The notes beneath the pieces are model-generated. The model had not been told where the DNA came from. It ran no database searches and worked only from the letters and a program-made list of their open reading frames with translations. DNA of 47,978 nucleotides. It comes from Verrucomicrobia bacterium UBA673. GTDB lineage: Bacteria > Verrucomicrobiota > Verrucomicrobiia > Limisphaerales > UBA1096. The position numbers and the translations under genes are program-made. Positions 33,931-42,166 of the stretch are shown here, in pieces; position 1 is the stretch's first letter; each line of letters starts with the position of its first letter. The stretch covers positions 1 to 47,978 of the forward strand of contig DBNL01000101.1 in the NCBI GenBank assembly GCA_002299785.1, read 5' to 3'.

Positions 33931-35696
33931 GTCGCTGGCTGGCAATCGCCATAGCAATTGGCTTGGCCCATGCCGCCACGGCATTCGTCCTGTTCAAAAA
34001 CGACGACGGCCAGCCCCTGCGTTGGCGGCTCGATGACTTAGATCCGCTTGTGCATCCGAATGTGGTGAACCGGGACACAAGGGCGATCCGCTACTATTTG
34101 TCCAGGGATGCGTGGTCGGCGAAAAATGCCGAAGCGGAGTTGAATGGCATCCGGGCCGCGATTGGCCAATGGCAGTCGGTGCCAGAGACGATCCTTAAAT
34201 TCGAGGAAGGCGGGCTGGTGCCACCCGGCGTGGATGTCAACGGCGAGGACAATACGAACGTCGTTTACTGGGTGAAGAAAGCAGCTGAGAACGGTGCCGT
34301 GTGGGTCAACAACGAGCGGATGGAGATCAGCGGCGCGTTGGCGGTGACGTTCCCGATGTATTTCGATGATCACACGATCGTCGAGGCGGACATGGTCTTT
34401 AACGGCGTCGATCACCGATGGTTCGCCGACTACAACAACTCGTTCTCCGCTGACAACTTTGTCGAGGCGGTTGCATTGCATGAGTTCGGCCACTTCATCG
34501 GCTTGCAGCATTCGCCGCTGGGGGCGGCAACGATGTTTTCGCGAACTGGCGCTGGTGTGGGCCTAGCAGTCGGGTTGCTGCGTGACGAGATTGCAGCCAC
34601 GCAGACGCTGTACGGAAAACCAGATGCCTTGGCCAAACTCGGGTCGATCGCCGGCAAAGTGACGATGGAGCGCGGCTTAGTCTTCGGTGCGGTGGTGTTG
34701 GCCGAGGATGTCCACGGCAACATCATCCAGTCGACGGTCAGCGCGAAAGACGGACGGTACGAGATGTCCTCGCTGCCTGCTGCGACGTACCGACTGCGCG
34801 TGGCCCCTTTGCATTCGCCGGATACCCTGCCTCAGCCGCTAGTTCGCGGCATCGACATTTCGATCGAGCATCAGGGCGCCGAGACGAATTTCCGGACAAC
34901 TGGTTATAAGCAGGTGTCCTTGGGCGTTGGCAAAACAGTGACGCTGGATTTTGCGGTCAAAAATGGCAAAGCGCCGTTTTACATCTCCGCAGTGAGACCA
35001 CCGACGACGAAGCAGAATCTGCTCGAGTTGGCGTTCGAGCCGATCGCGATCGGGCGCACCGGCAAAAAACAGATGATCGGCGTCTATTCGCCAACGTTGC
35101 CAACGAGTGGAGCGACGTTACGACTCACCGGCGACGGAGTGGTTTACGGAAAAACGACATACGATCCGAACGCATTTGACGGCTTCAACCTGATTTCGGT
35201 GGAAGTGACCGTGGCGAAAAACACCGTGCCAGGGGTGCGAAGCCTGTTCGTTCAAAGAGGAAATGACGAGGCGTACCTCAACGGCTTCGCCGAGATTCTC
35301 TCCGGCGAGGAAGATCATAATTTCGATGGCTTGGACGACCGCTGGCAACGGGAACAGTTCGCTGTTTTTTCTAGCGTTGAGGCGCACGCCGACGCCGACG
35401 CCGACGCCGACGGCTACACCAATCGCGAGGAGTATATGACCGGGAAAAACCCGACGGCCGCCGGCTCGTTCCCGCTGCTCGAAATCGGTAGCATCACAGT
35501 TGACGAACAAGGCACAACCATCCAGTGGAGCAGCGTGCCCGGGAAGCGCTACCAAGTTTGGAGCAAGCCCGACGCCGCCCTGGCCAAGTGGCGCAAAACT
35601 GGCGTCCCGGTGACAGCCCGCCGATCATTCACATTTTTCACCGATCCAAACGAGCGGGAGGCGTTTCAATTTTACCGCGTACAGGCGTTGCCCTAG
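33927..35696 (+). CDS. Secreted matrixin-like zinc metalloprotease, multidomain
   Basis: 589 residues with a signal peptide (MSRWLAIAIAIGLAHAATA). The metalloprotease domain carries HEFGHFIGLQHS (about 188-199), the metzincin HExxHxxGxxH motif, and the AATMFSR Met-turn a few residues on. A carboxypeptidase-regulatory-like beta domain follows (SIAGKVTMERGLVFGAVV, then DGRYEMSSLPAATYRLRV). Near the C-terminus is a Ca-binding-type repeat (DHNFDGLDDRWQ, then an Ala-Asp run and DGYTNREEYMTGKNP) encoded partly by GACGCC repeats at 35389-35412. The last domain is a beta sandwich. GTG start overlaps the previous stop (GTGA). The stop overlaps the stop of uvrA on the other strand. Confidence 0.85.
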   Translation: MSRWLAIAIAIGLAHAATAFVLFKNDDGQPLRWRLDDLDPLVHPNVVNRDTRAIRYYLSRDAWSAKNAEAELNGIRAAIGQWQSVPETILKFEEGGLVPPGVDVNGEDNTNVVYWVKKAAENGAVWVNNERMEISGALAVTFPMYFDDHTIVEADMVFNGVDHRWFADYNNSFSADNFVEAVALHEFGHFIGLQHSPLGAATMFSRTGAGVGLAVGLLRDEIAATQTLYGKPDALAKLGSIAGKVTMERGLVFGAVVLAEDVHGNIIQSTVSAKDGRYEMSSLPAATYRLRVAPLHSPDTLPQPLVRGIDISIEHQGAETNFRTTGYKQVSLGVGKTVTLDFAVKNGKAPFYISAVRPPTTKQNLLELAFEPIAIGRTGKKQMIGVYSPTLPTSGATLRLTGDGVVYGKTTYDPNAFDGFNLISVEVTVAKNTVPGVRSLFVQRGNDEAYLNGFAEILSGEEDHNFDGLDDRWQREQFAVFSSVEAHADADADADGYTNREEYMTGKNPTAAGSFPLLEIGSITVDEQGTTIQWSSVPGKRYQVWSKPDAALAKWRKTGVPVTARRSFTFFTDPNEREAFQFYRVQALP

Positions 35697-38350
35697 CCGA
35701 AAAACCTTTTTAGGAACTGACCGGTGTGCGATTTTTTGGATTGGGCGATTTTGGCTGGGGGGCCTTGAGCGATGATTTCCCCGCCGCCTTCGCCGCCTTC
35801 TAAGCCGAGGTCGATGACCCAGTCGGCGGCGGCGATCAAGTCGAGGTTGTGCTCTATGACCAGCACCGTGTGGCCGCCCTCCACCAGGCGTTGCAGCACC
35901 CCAACCAAGCGCCTTACATCCGCCATGTGCAGGCCGATCGTTGGCTCCTCGAGGAGGAACAGATTCTTTTTCGAGTCGGACTTGAGCCGGGCTGGGTTGT
36001 CGCTGAGGCCGCTTAGTAGGTGGGTGACTAGTTTGATGCGTTGGGCTTCGCCGCCGCTAAGCGTTGGGCTGGTCTGGCCCAATTTGAGGTAACCAAGACC
36101 GGTGTCGCGGAGCGCCTTTAGGGGTCGGAAAATCTTTGGCACAGCCCCGAAAAAATCGGCGGCCTCGCTGACGCTTAACTCGAGGACATTGGCGATTGTT
36201 TTGCCGTTGTAAACGATGTCCAGCACCTCTGGGCTGTAGCGGCTGCCCTCGCAGGTGTCGCACGTCATGAAAGAGGGTGGCAGGAAGTTCATCTCAAGTT
36301 TCACGATGCCCGCTCCCTTGCACTCGGGGCAGCGGCCTTGCGGGCTGTTGAACGAAAACCGTGCCGGGCCAAAGCCACGTATCCGAGACTCTGGCACCTG
36401 CGCGAACAGTTGGCGGATGGTGTCGAAAAAACCAACGTATGTCGCCGGCACAGAGCGTGGCGTACGGCCGATCGGCGACTGGTCGACTTCGTGCACGGCT
36501 TTGATCTGTTCGATGCCCTCAATTGTTTTTTTGCGCCTGGCTTTCAGAGCGGTCCGTATGATGGGCAGGATACACTCGCGTACGAGCGTGCTTTTGCCGG
36601 AGCCGCTCACGCCGGTAACGACTGTGAACCGGCCAAGCGGCACCGCGACGGAGACGTTCTTCAAATTGTTTTTATGCAATCCGCGGAAGATGAGGGACGA
36701 GGTTTTGTTTTTCTGGCTGGCTCCGCGCCTGGTCAAGGGTGGGGCAGTGGGGCGCGCTTGGCCAAGCGTCTGGCCGCAGGAGTGTTGACGGGACAACTCG
36801 ATACCGGTCAGCGATTTTTTGTTTCTTAAAATCTGTTTGAGCGAACCGGCTGCGACGACCAGGCCGCCCTCCACGCCAGCGCCTGGGCCAAGGTCGATGA
36901 TGTAATCGGCGCGTGCCATCGTGTCTTCGTCGTGTTCGACGACGACGACTGAGTTACCGCGCGATCGGAGTTGCTCGAGCGCGCCGAGCAGTTGCTGGTT
37001 GTCGCGTGGGTGCAGGCCGATCGTCGGCTCATCGAGCACATATAGAACGCCGCTCAGGTTTGAGCCAAGCTGCGCGGCCAGGCGGATGCGCTGGGCCTCG
37101 CCACCACTCAGGGTGGTGACTGCCCGGCCAAGTTGCAAGTAATCGAGGCCGACTTCTCGAAGGAAACTCAGCCGTGAACCGATCTCCGGCAGGATGTCGC
37201 GGGCGATCTCCGCGCCGCGCCCGCGCCATTTGAGCGCTGCGAACAACTCGTCCGCCGTCTCGACGCTGGCTTGGGCGAAGGCGTCGATGGTCGGCTCGTC
37301 GGCAAAGTTGCGCTTGGCTAAGCACGGCAGTGGCAGTCGGACGGCTCGGGCGAGCGAGGCAAGCCGCGCGCCGTTGCAGTCGGTGCACAATTCGCGGCTC
37401 TCTTCCTGCCAGCCGAACCATGTTTCCTCGACTGCTTCCTGCGCGTCACCACGCTCGATGTCGGGAATGTAAAAAGTTTCGCCAAAACCCCGGCAGGTGG
37501 GGCACCAGCCTCGGGCGGAGTTGTAGCTGAAATCTTTCGGGTCGAGCGGCGCGAACGACCGGCCGCAGCCGCTGCACGCGTTACTCGTCGAGTTAACGGT
37601 CTCGCTGCCGGAGTCATCGACGGCGAAGAGTGTACCTTGGCCAACGGCGAGGCATTCGGCGATCAGATCAGCGGCGTTTTTTGAGCCGTTTTTTTTGAGC
37701 CGGCCGACGACCACCTCGACGTCGTGCTCGCTGTAGCGGTCGAGCCGCAGCGGCTCGGCAGTGGGGTGAAATTTGCCGTCGGCGCGAACCTGTTCGTAGC
37801 CGTGCCGCGCTGCCCATTCGCCGACGTCGGTGTGGAAGCCTTTTCGGTTGCGAATGCGCGGGGCGAGAAGCAGTAGGTCACCGCGTTTTTTTGCTTGAGC
37901 TTTTAAACTGCTGACGAGCGAGTCGAGCGTCTGTGCCTGCACCGGTAACTGGCAGTCAGGACAGTGGATGACACCGAGCTTGGTGAAGAGCAGCCGGATA
38001 AAATGATAAATCTCGGTGACTGTGGCGACAGTGCTTTTGCCGCCGCCGCGCGAGATGCGTTGCTCGATGCTGACGGTGGGGGGTAGGCCGTGGACGGCGT
38101 CGACATCGGGCCGGGGCATTTGCTCGACGAACTGCCGGGCGTAGGCATTGAGCGAGTCGAGAAACCGGCGCTGGCCTTCAGAAAAAAGAATGTCAAAAGC
38201 GAGCGTGCTTTTGCCGGAACCGCTGACGCCGGTGACGACGACAAGCTTGTTGCGTGGGATGCGGACGGAAAGGTTGCGGAGGTTGTGTTCGCGCGCGCCT
38301 TCGACGGTGATCCAGCGTGAGTCGGCCGACTTGTTGCTCCGCGCGGCCAC
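35693..38350 (-). CDS. uvrA: UvrA-family excinuclease ABC subunit A (shortened form)
   Basis: 885 residues against about 940 in E. coli. Two ABC modules: Walker A GVSGSGKST at about 41-49 and again near 581, and two LSGGEAQRI signatures. Walker B ends are VLDEPTIGLH and, in the second module, LFLLEEPTIGLH (LEEP instead of LDEP). CxxC zinc sites occur at CSGCGRSF/CPTCRG and CPECKG/CDTCEG, plus CPDC in the UvrB-binding domain, which is present. The insert between CPTCRG and CTDCNG is only about 40 residues rather than about 130. The interdomain linker (CGQTLGQARPTAPP) contains an exact palindrome. The shortened insert raises the possibility that this is a paralogue rather than the only UvrA. 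Co-oriented with argS 3 nt upstream. Confidence 0.88.
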   Translation of the reverse strand: MAARSNKSADSRWITVEGAREHNLRNLSVRIPRNKLVVVTGVSGSGKSTLAFDILFSEGQRRFLDSLNAYARQFVEQMPRPDVDAVHGLPPTVSIEQRISRGGGKSTVATVTEIYHFIRLLFTKLGVIHCPDCQLPVQAQTLDSLVSSLKAQAKKRGDLLLLAPRIRNRKGFHTDVGEWAARHGYEQVRADGKFHPTAEPLRLDRYSEHDVEVVVGRLKKNGSKNAADLIAECLAVGQGTLFAVDDSGSETVNSTSNACSGCGRSFAPLDPKDFSYNSARGWCPTCRGFGETFYIPDIERGDAQEAVEETWFGWQEESRELCTDCNGARLASLARAVRLPLPCLAKRNFADEPTIDAFAQASVETADELFAALKWRGRGAEIARDILPEIGSRLSFLREVGLDYLQLGRAVTTLSGGEAQRIRLAAQLGSNLSGVLYVLDEPTIGLHPRDNQQLLGALEQLRSRGNSVVVVEHDEDTMARADYIIDLGPGAGVEGGLVVAAGSLKQILRNKKSLTGIELSRQHSCGQTLGQARPTAPPLTRRGASQKNKTSSLIFRGLHKNNLKNVSVAVPLGRFTVVTGVSGSGKSTLVRECILPIIRTALKARRKKTIEGIEQIKAVHEVDQSPIGRTPRSVPATYVGFFDTIRQLFAQVPESRIRGFGPARFSFNSPQGRCPECKGAGIVKLEMNFLPPSFMTCDTCEGSRYSPEVLDIVYNGKTIANVLELSVSEAADFFGAVPKIFRPLKALRDTGLGYLKLGQTSPTLSGGEAQRIKLVTHLLSGLSDNPARLKSDSKKNLFLLEEPTIGLHMADVRRLVGVLQRLVEGGHTVLVIEHNLDLIAAADWVIDLGLEGGEGGGEIIAQGPPAKIAQSKKSHTGQFLKRFFG
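36755..36768. repeat. Iterated palindrome, exact 14-mer, in the uvrA interdomain linker
   Basis: CGCTTGGCCAAGCG, read on the minus strand as T-L-G-Q-A in the variable linker between the two ABC modules. Confidence 0.95.
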
Positions 38351-38353
38351 AGT

Positions 38354-40072
38354 TCACATACGCTCAGTGGTCTCGAGGCCAAGCGTTTCGAGGCCGGTAT
38401 TTAGCACTTTGCCGGCGAGATCGCAGAGGGCTAGTCGTTGCATGCGGATGTCGCCCTCGGCCTGGAGTACGGGGCAGTTTTCGTAAAACGAGGCGAAGTG
38501 CCCCGCCAGTTCGTAGAGGTAGTTACAGAGGTAGTTCGGGCGGCACTCGTCGATGACCAATTCGAGCACGAGGCCAAACCTCAACAGGTGCTTGGCCAGC
38601 GTGAGTTCCTCCGCCTGGGCAAGCGCAAACGACTCAGGGCGTGTCAGCGACTCGTCGCCAAGCTTTCGGAAGATGCTGCGGATGCGCGTGAAGGCGTAGA
38701 GCAGGTATGGCGCGGTATTGCCGACGAGTGCGAGCATGGTGTCCCAGTTGAACACGTAGTCGCTCTGTCGGTTGCCGGAGAGGTCGGCGTACTTGATTGC
38801 TCCGATGCCGACAACGCAGGCGATATGGCGTCGCTCCTCCTCGGGGAGGTTGGGGTTTTTTTCGCTCACGGCGTCGAAGGCGCGTTGCTCGGCCTCGTTG
38901 AGCAAACCGGAGAGGCGGATGATTTCGCCGCTACGCGTCTTGAAAGGCTTGCCATCCTCTCCGAGGATCGCGCCGAACCAGACGTGGTTGAGCTTCATGC
39001 CGTGACCCGGTTTCCAGCGGTTATACAGCTCGAAGAGTTGCTGGAAGTGTAGTTGCTGCCGGCCGTCGGTGACGTAAATGACTTCGCTCGGCTGCCAGCT
39101 TTTTTTACGGTGCTCGAGCGTCGCGAGGTCGGTCGTGGTGTAGTTAGCTGCGCCGTCGCTTTTCTGGACGATGGCCGGATGTTTCTTGAGCGACTTGTGA
39201 TGATTAAAAAAGACGACCTGCGCGCCGTCGCTTTCCTCCGCTATGCCTTGAGTGACGAGTTCGTCGACGACGCCCTTGAGGCGGTCGTTGTAAAAACTCT
39301 CGCCGAGCGTCTCGTCAAAATCGACACCGAGGCGGCCGTAAATCTCGTCAAACTGATGCCGGGACAACTCAATCATTTCATTCCAAATGGCCAGATTTTC
39401 TATGTCGCCGCTTTGCAGCTTAACGAGCTCGCTCCGTGCGCGGATGAGTACGATCTCGTCTAGTTCGCAAGCGGAGTTGATGAGCTTGTAGAGGCGCTCC
39501 ATCTCGGCGAGGGCGTCCCTGCCAAGCGCGTCCCGGTCGAGGTATTCCTTCCAGCCGACGAGCAGTTTGCCAAACTGCGTGCCCCAGTCGCCGATGTGAT
39601 TGTCGGTCACTACGCTGTGGCCGAGCAGTCGGAACGCTTTGGCCAAGGTGCTGCCGAGAATGGTCGAGCGTATGTGACCAACGTGCATCGGCTTGGCCAC
39701 ATTGGGCGACGAGTAGTCGATAACGATGGTGCGAGGGTCAGTGGCGGTACGGTAAAAAAGATGCTCTCCTTTGGCCGCGCCGACGAGGGCATCGGAGAGG
39801 GCTTCGGTCTTGAGCCGGAAATTGAGAAAACCTGGCCCGGCGATCTTAATCGGTTCGCAGTAGTCATCGACGTCGAGTTGATCGACGACTTGGGCGGCGA
39901 GTTCACGAGGGTTGAGTTGGTTGCGCTTGGCCAAGCCCATGAGAGCGTTGGATTGATAGTCGCCAAACTTCGGTTCGGGACAGGGGCGGACGAGGACGCT
40001 TGAGACGTCGGCATCGGGCATGAGCGCGAGGACGGTTTGCTGCAGTTTTTCCTGTAAGACGAGATGAATCAC
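38354..40072 (-). CDS. argS: Arginyl-tRNA synthetase
   Basis: 572 residues, class Ia synthetase. An N-terminal additional domain is followed by SSPNVAKPMHVGH (HIGH-type motif at 130-133) and the DNHIGDWGTQFG strand. KTRSGE stands in place of a KMSKS loop, as in many ArgRS, and the DALR anticodon-binding domain is C-terminal. It charges tRNA-Arg. GTG start at 40072. A 13/14 palindrome copy encodes LAKRNQ at about 47-51. It lies 3 nt before uvrA, so the two probably share a transcript. Confidence 0.95.
   Translation of the reverse strand: MIHLVLQEKLQQTVLALMPDADVSSVLVRPCPEPKFGDYQSNALMGLAKRNQLNPRELAAQVVDQLDVDDYCEPIKIAGPGFLNFRLKTEALSDALVGAAKGEHLFYRTATDPRTIVIDYSSPNVAKPMHVGHIRSTILGSTLAKAFRLLGHSVVTDNHIGDWGTQFGKLLVGWKEYLDRDALGRDALAEMERLYKLINSACELDEIVLIRARSELVKLQSGDIENLAIWNEMIELSRHQFDEIYGRLGVDFDETLGESFYNDRLKGVVDELVTQGIAEESDGAQVVFFNHHKSLKKHPAIVQKSDGAANYTTTDLATLEHRKKSWQPSEVIYVTDGRQQLHFQQLFELYNRWKPGHGMKLNHVWFGAILGEDGKPFKTRSGEIIRLSGLLNEAEQRAFDAVSEKNPNLPEEERRHIACVVGIGAIKYADLSGNRQSDYVFNWDTMLALVGNTAPYLLYAFTRIRSIFRKLGDESLTRPESFALAQAEELTLAKHLLRFGLVLELVIDECRPNYLCNYLYELAGHFASFYENCPVLQAEGDIRMQRLALCDLAGKVLNTGLETLGLETTERM
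39924..39937. repeat. Iterated palindrome copy (13/14) in argS
   Basis: CGCTTGGCCAAGCC, read on the minus strand as G-L-A-K-R in the N-terminal domain of ArgRS. Confidence 0.8.
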
Positions 40073-40081
40073 GGTTGGAGT

Positions 40082-40095
40082 CGCTTGGCCAAGCG
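40082..40095. repeat. Iterated palindrome, exact 14-mer, upstream of argS
   Basis: CGCTTGGCCAAGCG sits 10 nt upstream of the argS start codon, in the 60-nt gap between ptsN and argS. Confidence 0.95.
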
Positions 40096-40132
40096 GGATG
40101 CAGGCTTGGGCGAAAGGAAAATTATTGCCGGC

Positions 40133-40597
40133 TCAGCCCTCCTGCGAGGTGCGGATGATCTGGTACATCTCCGCGGCGTCGCCAGCATCCTCGAGGGACT
40201 TGCGGAATTCATTCTTGTGCAGCACCTTCGCGATCTTGGCCAGCGTATGGAGGTGTTTTTGGAACTGACCCTGTGGCACGAGGAAAAGCATCACGAGATT
40301 GACTGGCTGGTTGTCGAGCGCGTCGAAGTTGACACCCGCCTTGCTGCGTCCGAAAGCGCCGGTGACGTCGTCGATCAGGTCGGTCGAGGCATGCGGTATG
40401 CCGATACCGAACCCGATGCCAGTGCTCATTGAGGTCTCGCGTTTCTTGACGACAGAGACGATGGCCTCGCGGTGTTCGGACTTGATACGTCCCTTGTCGA
40501 CCAGTAAATCGATCAGTTCCTCGATTGCTTCCCAGCGATCAGAGGCTTTCAGATCCGTTACAACCTGCTCTTTGGTGAGAAAATCAGCCAGCTCCAT
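40133..40597 (-). CDS. ptsN: PTS EIIA-Ntr type regulatory protein
   Basis: 154 residues forming a single PTS EIIA type-2 domain. The phosphorylatable His is H69 in GIGIPHAST, and the core strand VNLVMLFLVP matches the family. It has no membrane part, so a regulatory phosphocarrier (PtsN) is likelier than a sugar permease subunit. HPr/EI partners are not in the window. It lies upstream of argS on the same strand. In proteobacteria PtsN links nitrogen and potassium status; whether that holds here is unknown. Confidence 0.85.
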   Translation of the reverse strand: MELADFLTKEQVVTDLKASDRWEAIEELIDLLVDKGRIKSEHREAIVSVVKKRETSMSTGIGFGIGIPHASTDLIDDVTGAFGRSKAGVNFDALDNQPVNLVMLFLVPQGQFQKHLHTLAKIAKVLHKNEFRKSLEDAGDAAEMYQIIRTSQEG

Positions 40598-40712
40598 GAT
40601 ATGCGCCCAACACCGTATCCCGGCCCGGATTTGCTACCCTTTATTGGGGCGGCTTACAAGCGCGAACTTCATTGCCAAATCGATAGACAAACTCCAGACT
40701 GTCCCTGCCCAA

Positions 40713-41456
40713 ATGAATATCATAGTCAAGCATTGCGTAGGTTTGGCCGCGGGTATTGCCGCCTGGGTTTGTGTCGGCTTGGCTGAGGAAGCGGCCAATC
40801 TGCCGTCGGTGGACGATATTATCAAGCGGAACGTCGAGGCGCTCGGAGGCGAGAAGGCCATGCGCAAACTGAAGAATCGCGTGGCTCGGGGGAAGATCGA
40901 GTTGGCCGTATTCGGTGCGGAGTTCCCTGTCATCATGCGGCAGACGGTGCCCAATAAGGAAATGATGGAATTGACGATTGAGGAGTTGGGGACGATTCGC
41001 GACGTGTTCGCCGGAAGCAAGGGCTGGACGGAAACGCCCGATGGGACGGTGACCGAAAAAAAGGAGCGTGAATTGGCCAACAAAAAAATTGACGCTGATT
41101 TTTACGCTTACCTGAATTTCAAAAAAAACTATTCCACGATTAAGTTGCAGGGCGTGGAGAAGGTAGACGGTAAAAAAGTCTTTGCTGTCAGGATGACGCC
41201 GAAGAAAGGGGATGCCGACACGTTTTATTTTGATGCCGTGACGGGATTGGTTGCCGGTGTTGCCTCCACCGCTGAGATGCAGGGGCAGGAGGTTAAAACG
41301 AGGGTGCTTTTTCGAGGCTACAAGGCTGTGGACGGAGTGCAGATCCCGCACACTCTGGAACTGGAGGAGCCGGCATCCGCTGGGTTTACGATTCGGCTTG
41401 AGTCGGTGAAGCACAACGTCAAGCCCGACTCCAAATGGTTTAAGAAAGCGAAGTGA
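40713..41456 (+). CDS. LolA/LolB-like periplasmic protein of unknown function
   Basis: 247 residues from ATG 40713 (MNIIVKHCVGLAAGIAAWVC...LAEEA signal peptide). The mature part begins PSVDDIIKRNVEALGGEKAM, a motif common in 'outer membrane lipoprotein-sorting'-type proteins, and continues as beta strands (KLQGVEKVDGKKVFAVRMTP, then YFDAVTGLVAG) ending in VDGVQIPHTLELE. It could carry lipids or lipoproteins, but the ligand is unknown. The frame is open far upstream to 40299, opposite ptsN, but only the signal peptide start makes sense. Its stop overlaps the GTG start of eda. Confidence 0.75.
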   Translation: MNIIVKHCVGLAAGIAAWVCVGLAEEAANLPSVDDIIKRNVEALGGEKAMRKLKNRVARGKIELAVFGAEFPVIMRQTVPNKEMMELTIEELGTIRDVFAGSKGWTETPDGTVTEKKERELANKKIDADFYAYLNFKKNYSTIKLQGVEKVDGKKVFAVRMTPKKGDADTFYFDAVTGLVAGVASTAEMQGQEVKTRVLFRGYKAVDGVQIPHTLELEEPASAGFTIRLESVKHNVKPDSKWFKKAK

Positions 41457-42112
41457 GCGAGCGGGAGAAGATTGTCTCGGGGATTGAGGCCGAGGGACTG
41501 GTGGCGATCGTGCGCGTGCCGCGGCCAGAGTTGACGCTGCCGTTGGCCAAGGCGCTTGTTGCGGGAGGTATCCGGGCGGTGGAGTTGACGATGAGCATAC
41601 CCAATGCGCTCGAGGCGGTACGGACGATTGACCGCGAACTCGGCGACAAAATTTTGCTCGGAGTCGGCACGGTAATCGACGACGACACGTGCCGGGCGGC
41701 GATCGATGCTGGGGCGAAGTACGTCATCAGCCCGATTACCCGGCCGTCACTTGTCGCGGCGGCGCACGCGCTAGACCGGCCGGTGATGCTGGGTGCCTAT
41801 ACGCCGACCGAGGCACAGGCCGCACACGAGGCCGGCTCGGACTTCGTCAAGATTTTCCCGGCCGACACGCTTGGCCCAAGCTATATCAGGTCGCTACTCG
41901 CGCCGCTGCCTCACCTGAAAATCGTCCCCACAGGCGGGGTGAATCTCGACACGATGGAAGCATACCTTGCGGCAGGCTCGGCGGCGCTGGGCACAGGCTC
42001 GGCCCTGTTGAAAAAAGAGATCATCGCCGGCGAAAACTGGGAGGAACTTGAGCTCCTGGCCAAGCGGTTCGCCGATAGGGTGTCCGGGCTGAAAGCCAAG
42101 ATGTTGCTGTAA
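41453..42112 (+). CDS. eda: KDPG/KHG aldolase
   Basis: 219 residues, (beta/alpha)8 class I aldolase. The Schiff-base lysine is K133 (DFVKIFPAD) and the catalytic Glu is E44 (AVELTM); R21 (VAIVRVP) and T95-R97 (SPITRP) match phosphate-binding positions. It cleaves 2-keto-3-deoxy-6-phosphogluconate to pyruvate and glyceraldehyde 3-phosphate, completing Entner-Doudoroff or sugar-acid catabolism. Kinase and dehydratase partners are not adjacent, although a sugar-acid dehydratase and permease lie at 5.4-8.1 kb. GTG start with GTGA overlap. Confidence 0.93.
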   Translation: MSEREKIVSGIEAEGLVAIVRVPRPELTLPLAKALVAGGIRAVELTMSIPNALEAVRTIDRELGDKILLGVGTVIDDDTCRAAIDAGAKYVISPITRPSLVAAAHALDRPVMLGAYTPTEAQAAHEAGSDFVKIFPADTLGPSYIRSLLAPLPHLKIVPTGGVNLDTMEAYLAAGSAALGTGSALLKKEIIAGENWEELELLAKRFADRVSGLKAKMLL

Positions 42113-42166
42113 CGCGGTGGGCCAAATTGGCTTTACGACGGGGATGCTGTTTGATACTCAATACGC

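Noticed and set aside
40299..40712. Long upstream extension of the LolA-like frame
   Set aside because: It is antisense to ptsN and lacks protein-like features; the signal peptide at 40713 fixes the start.
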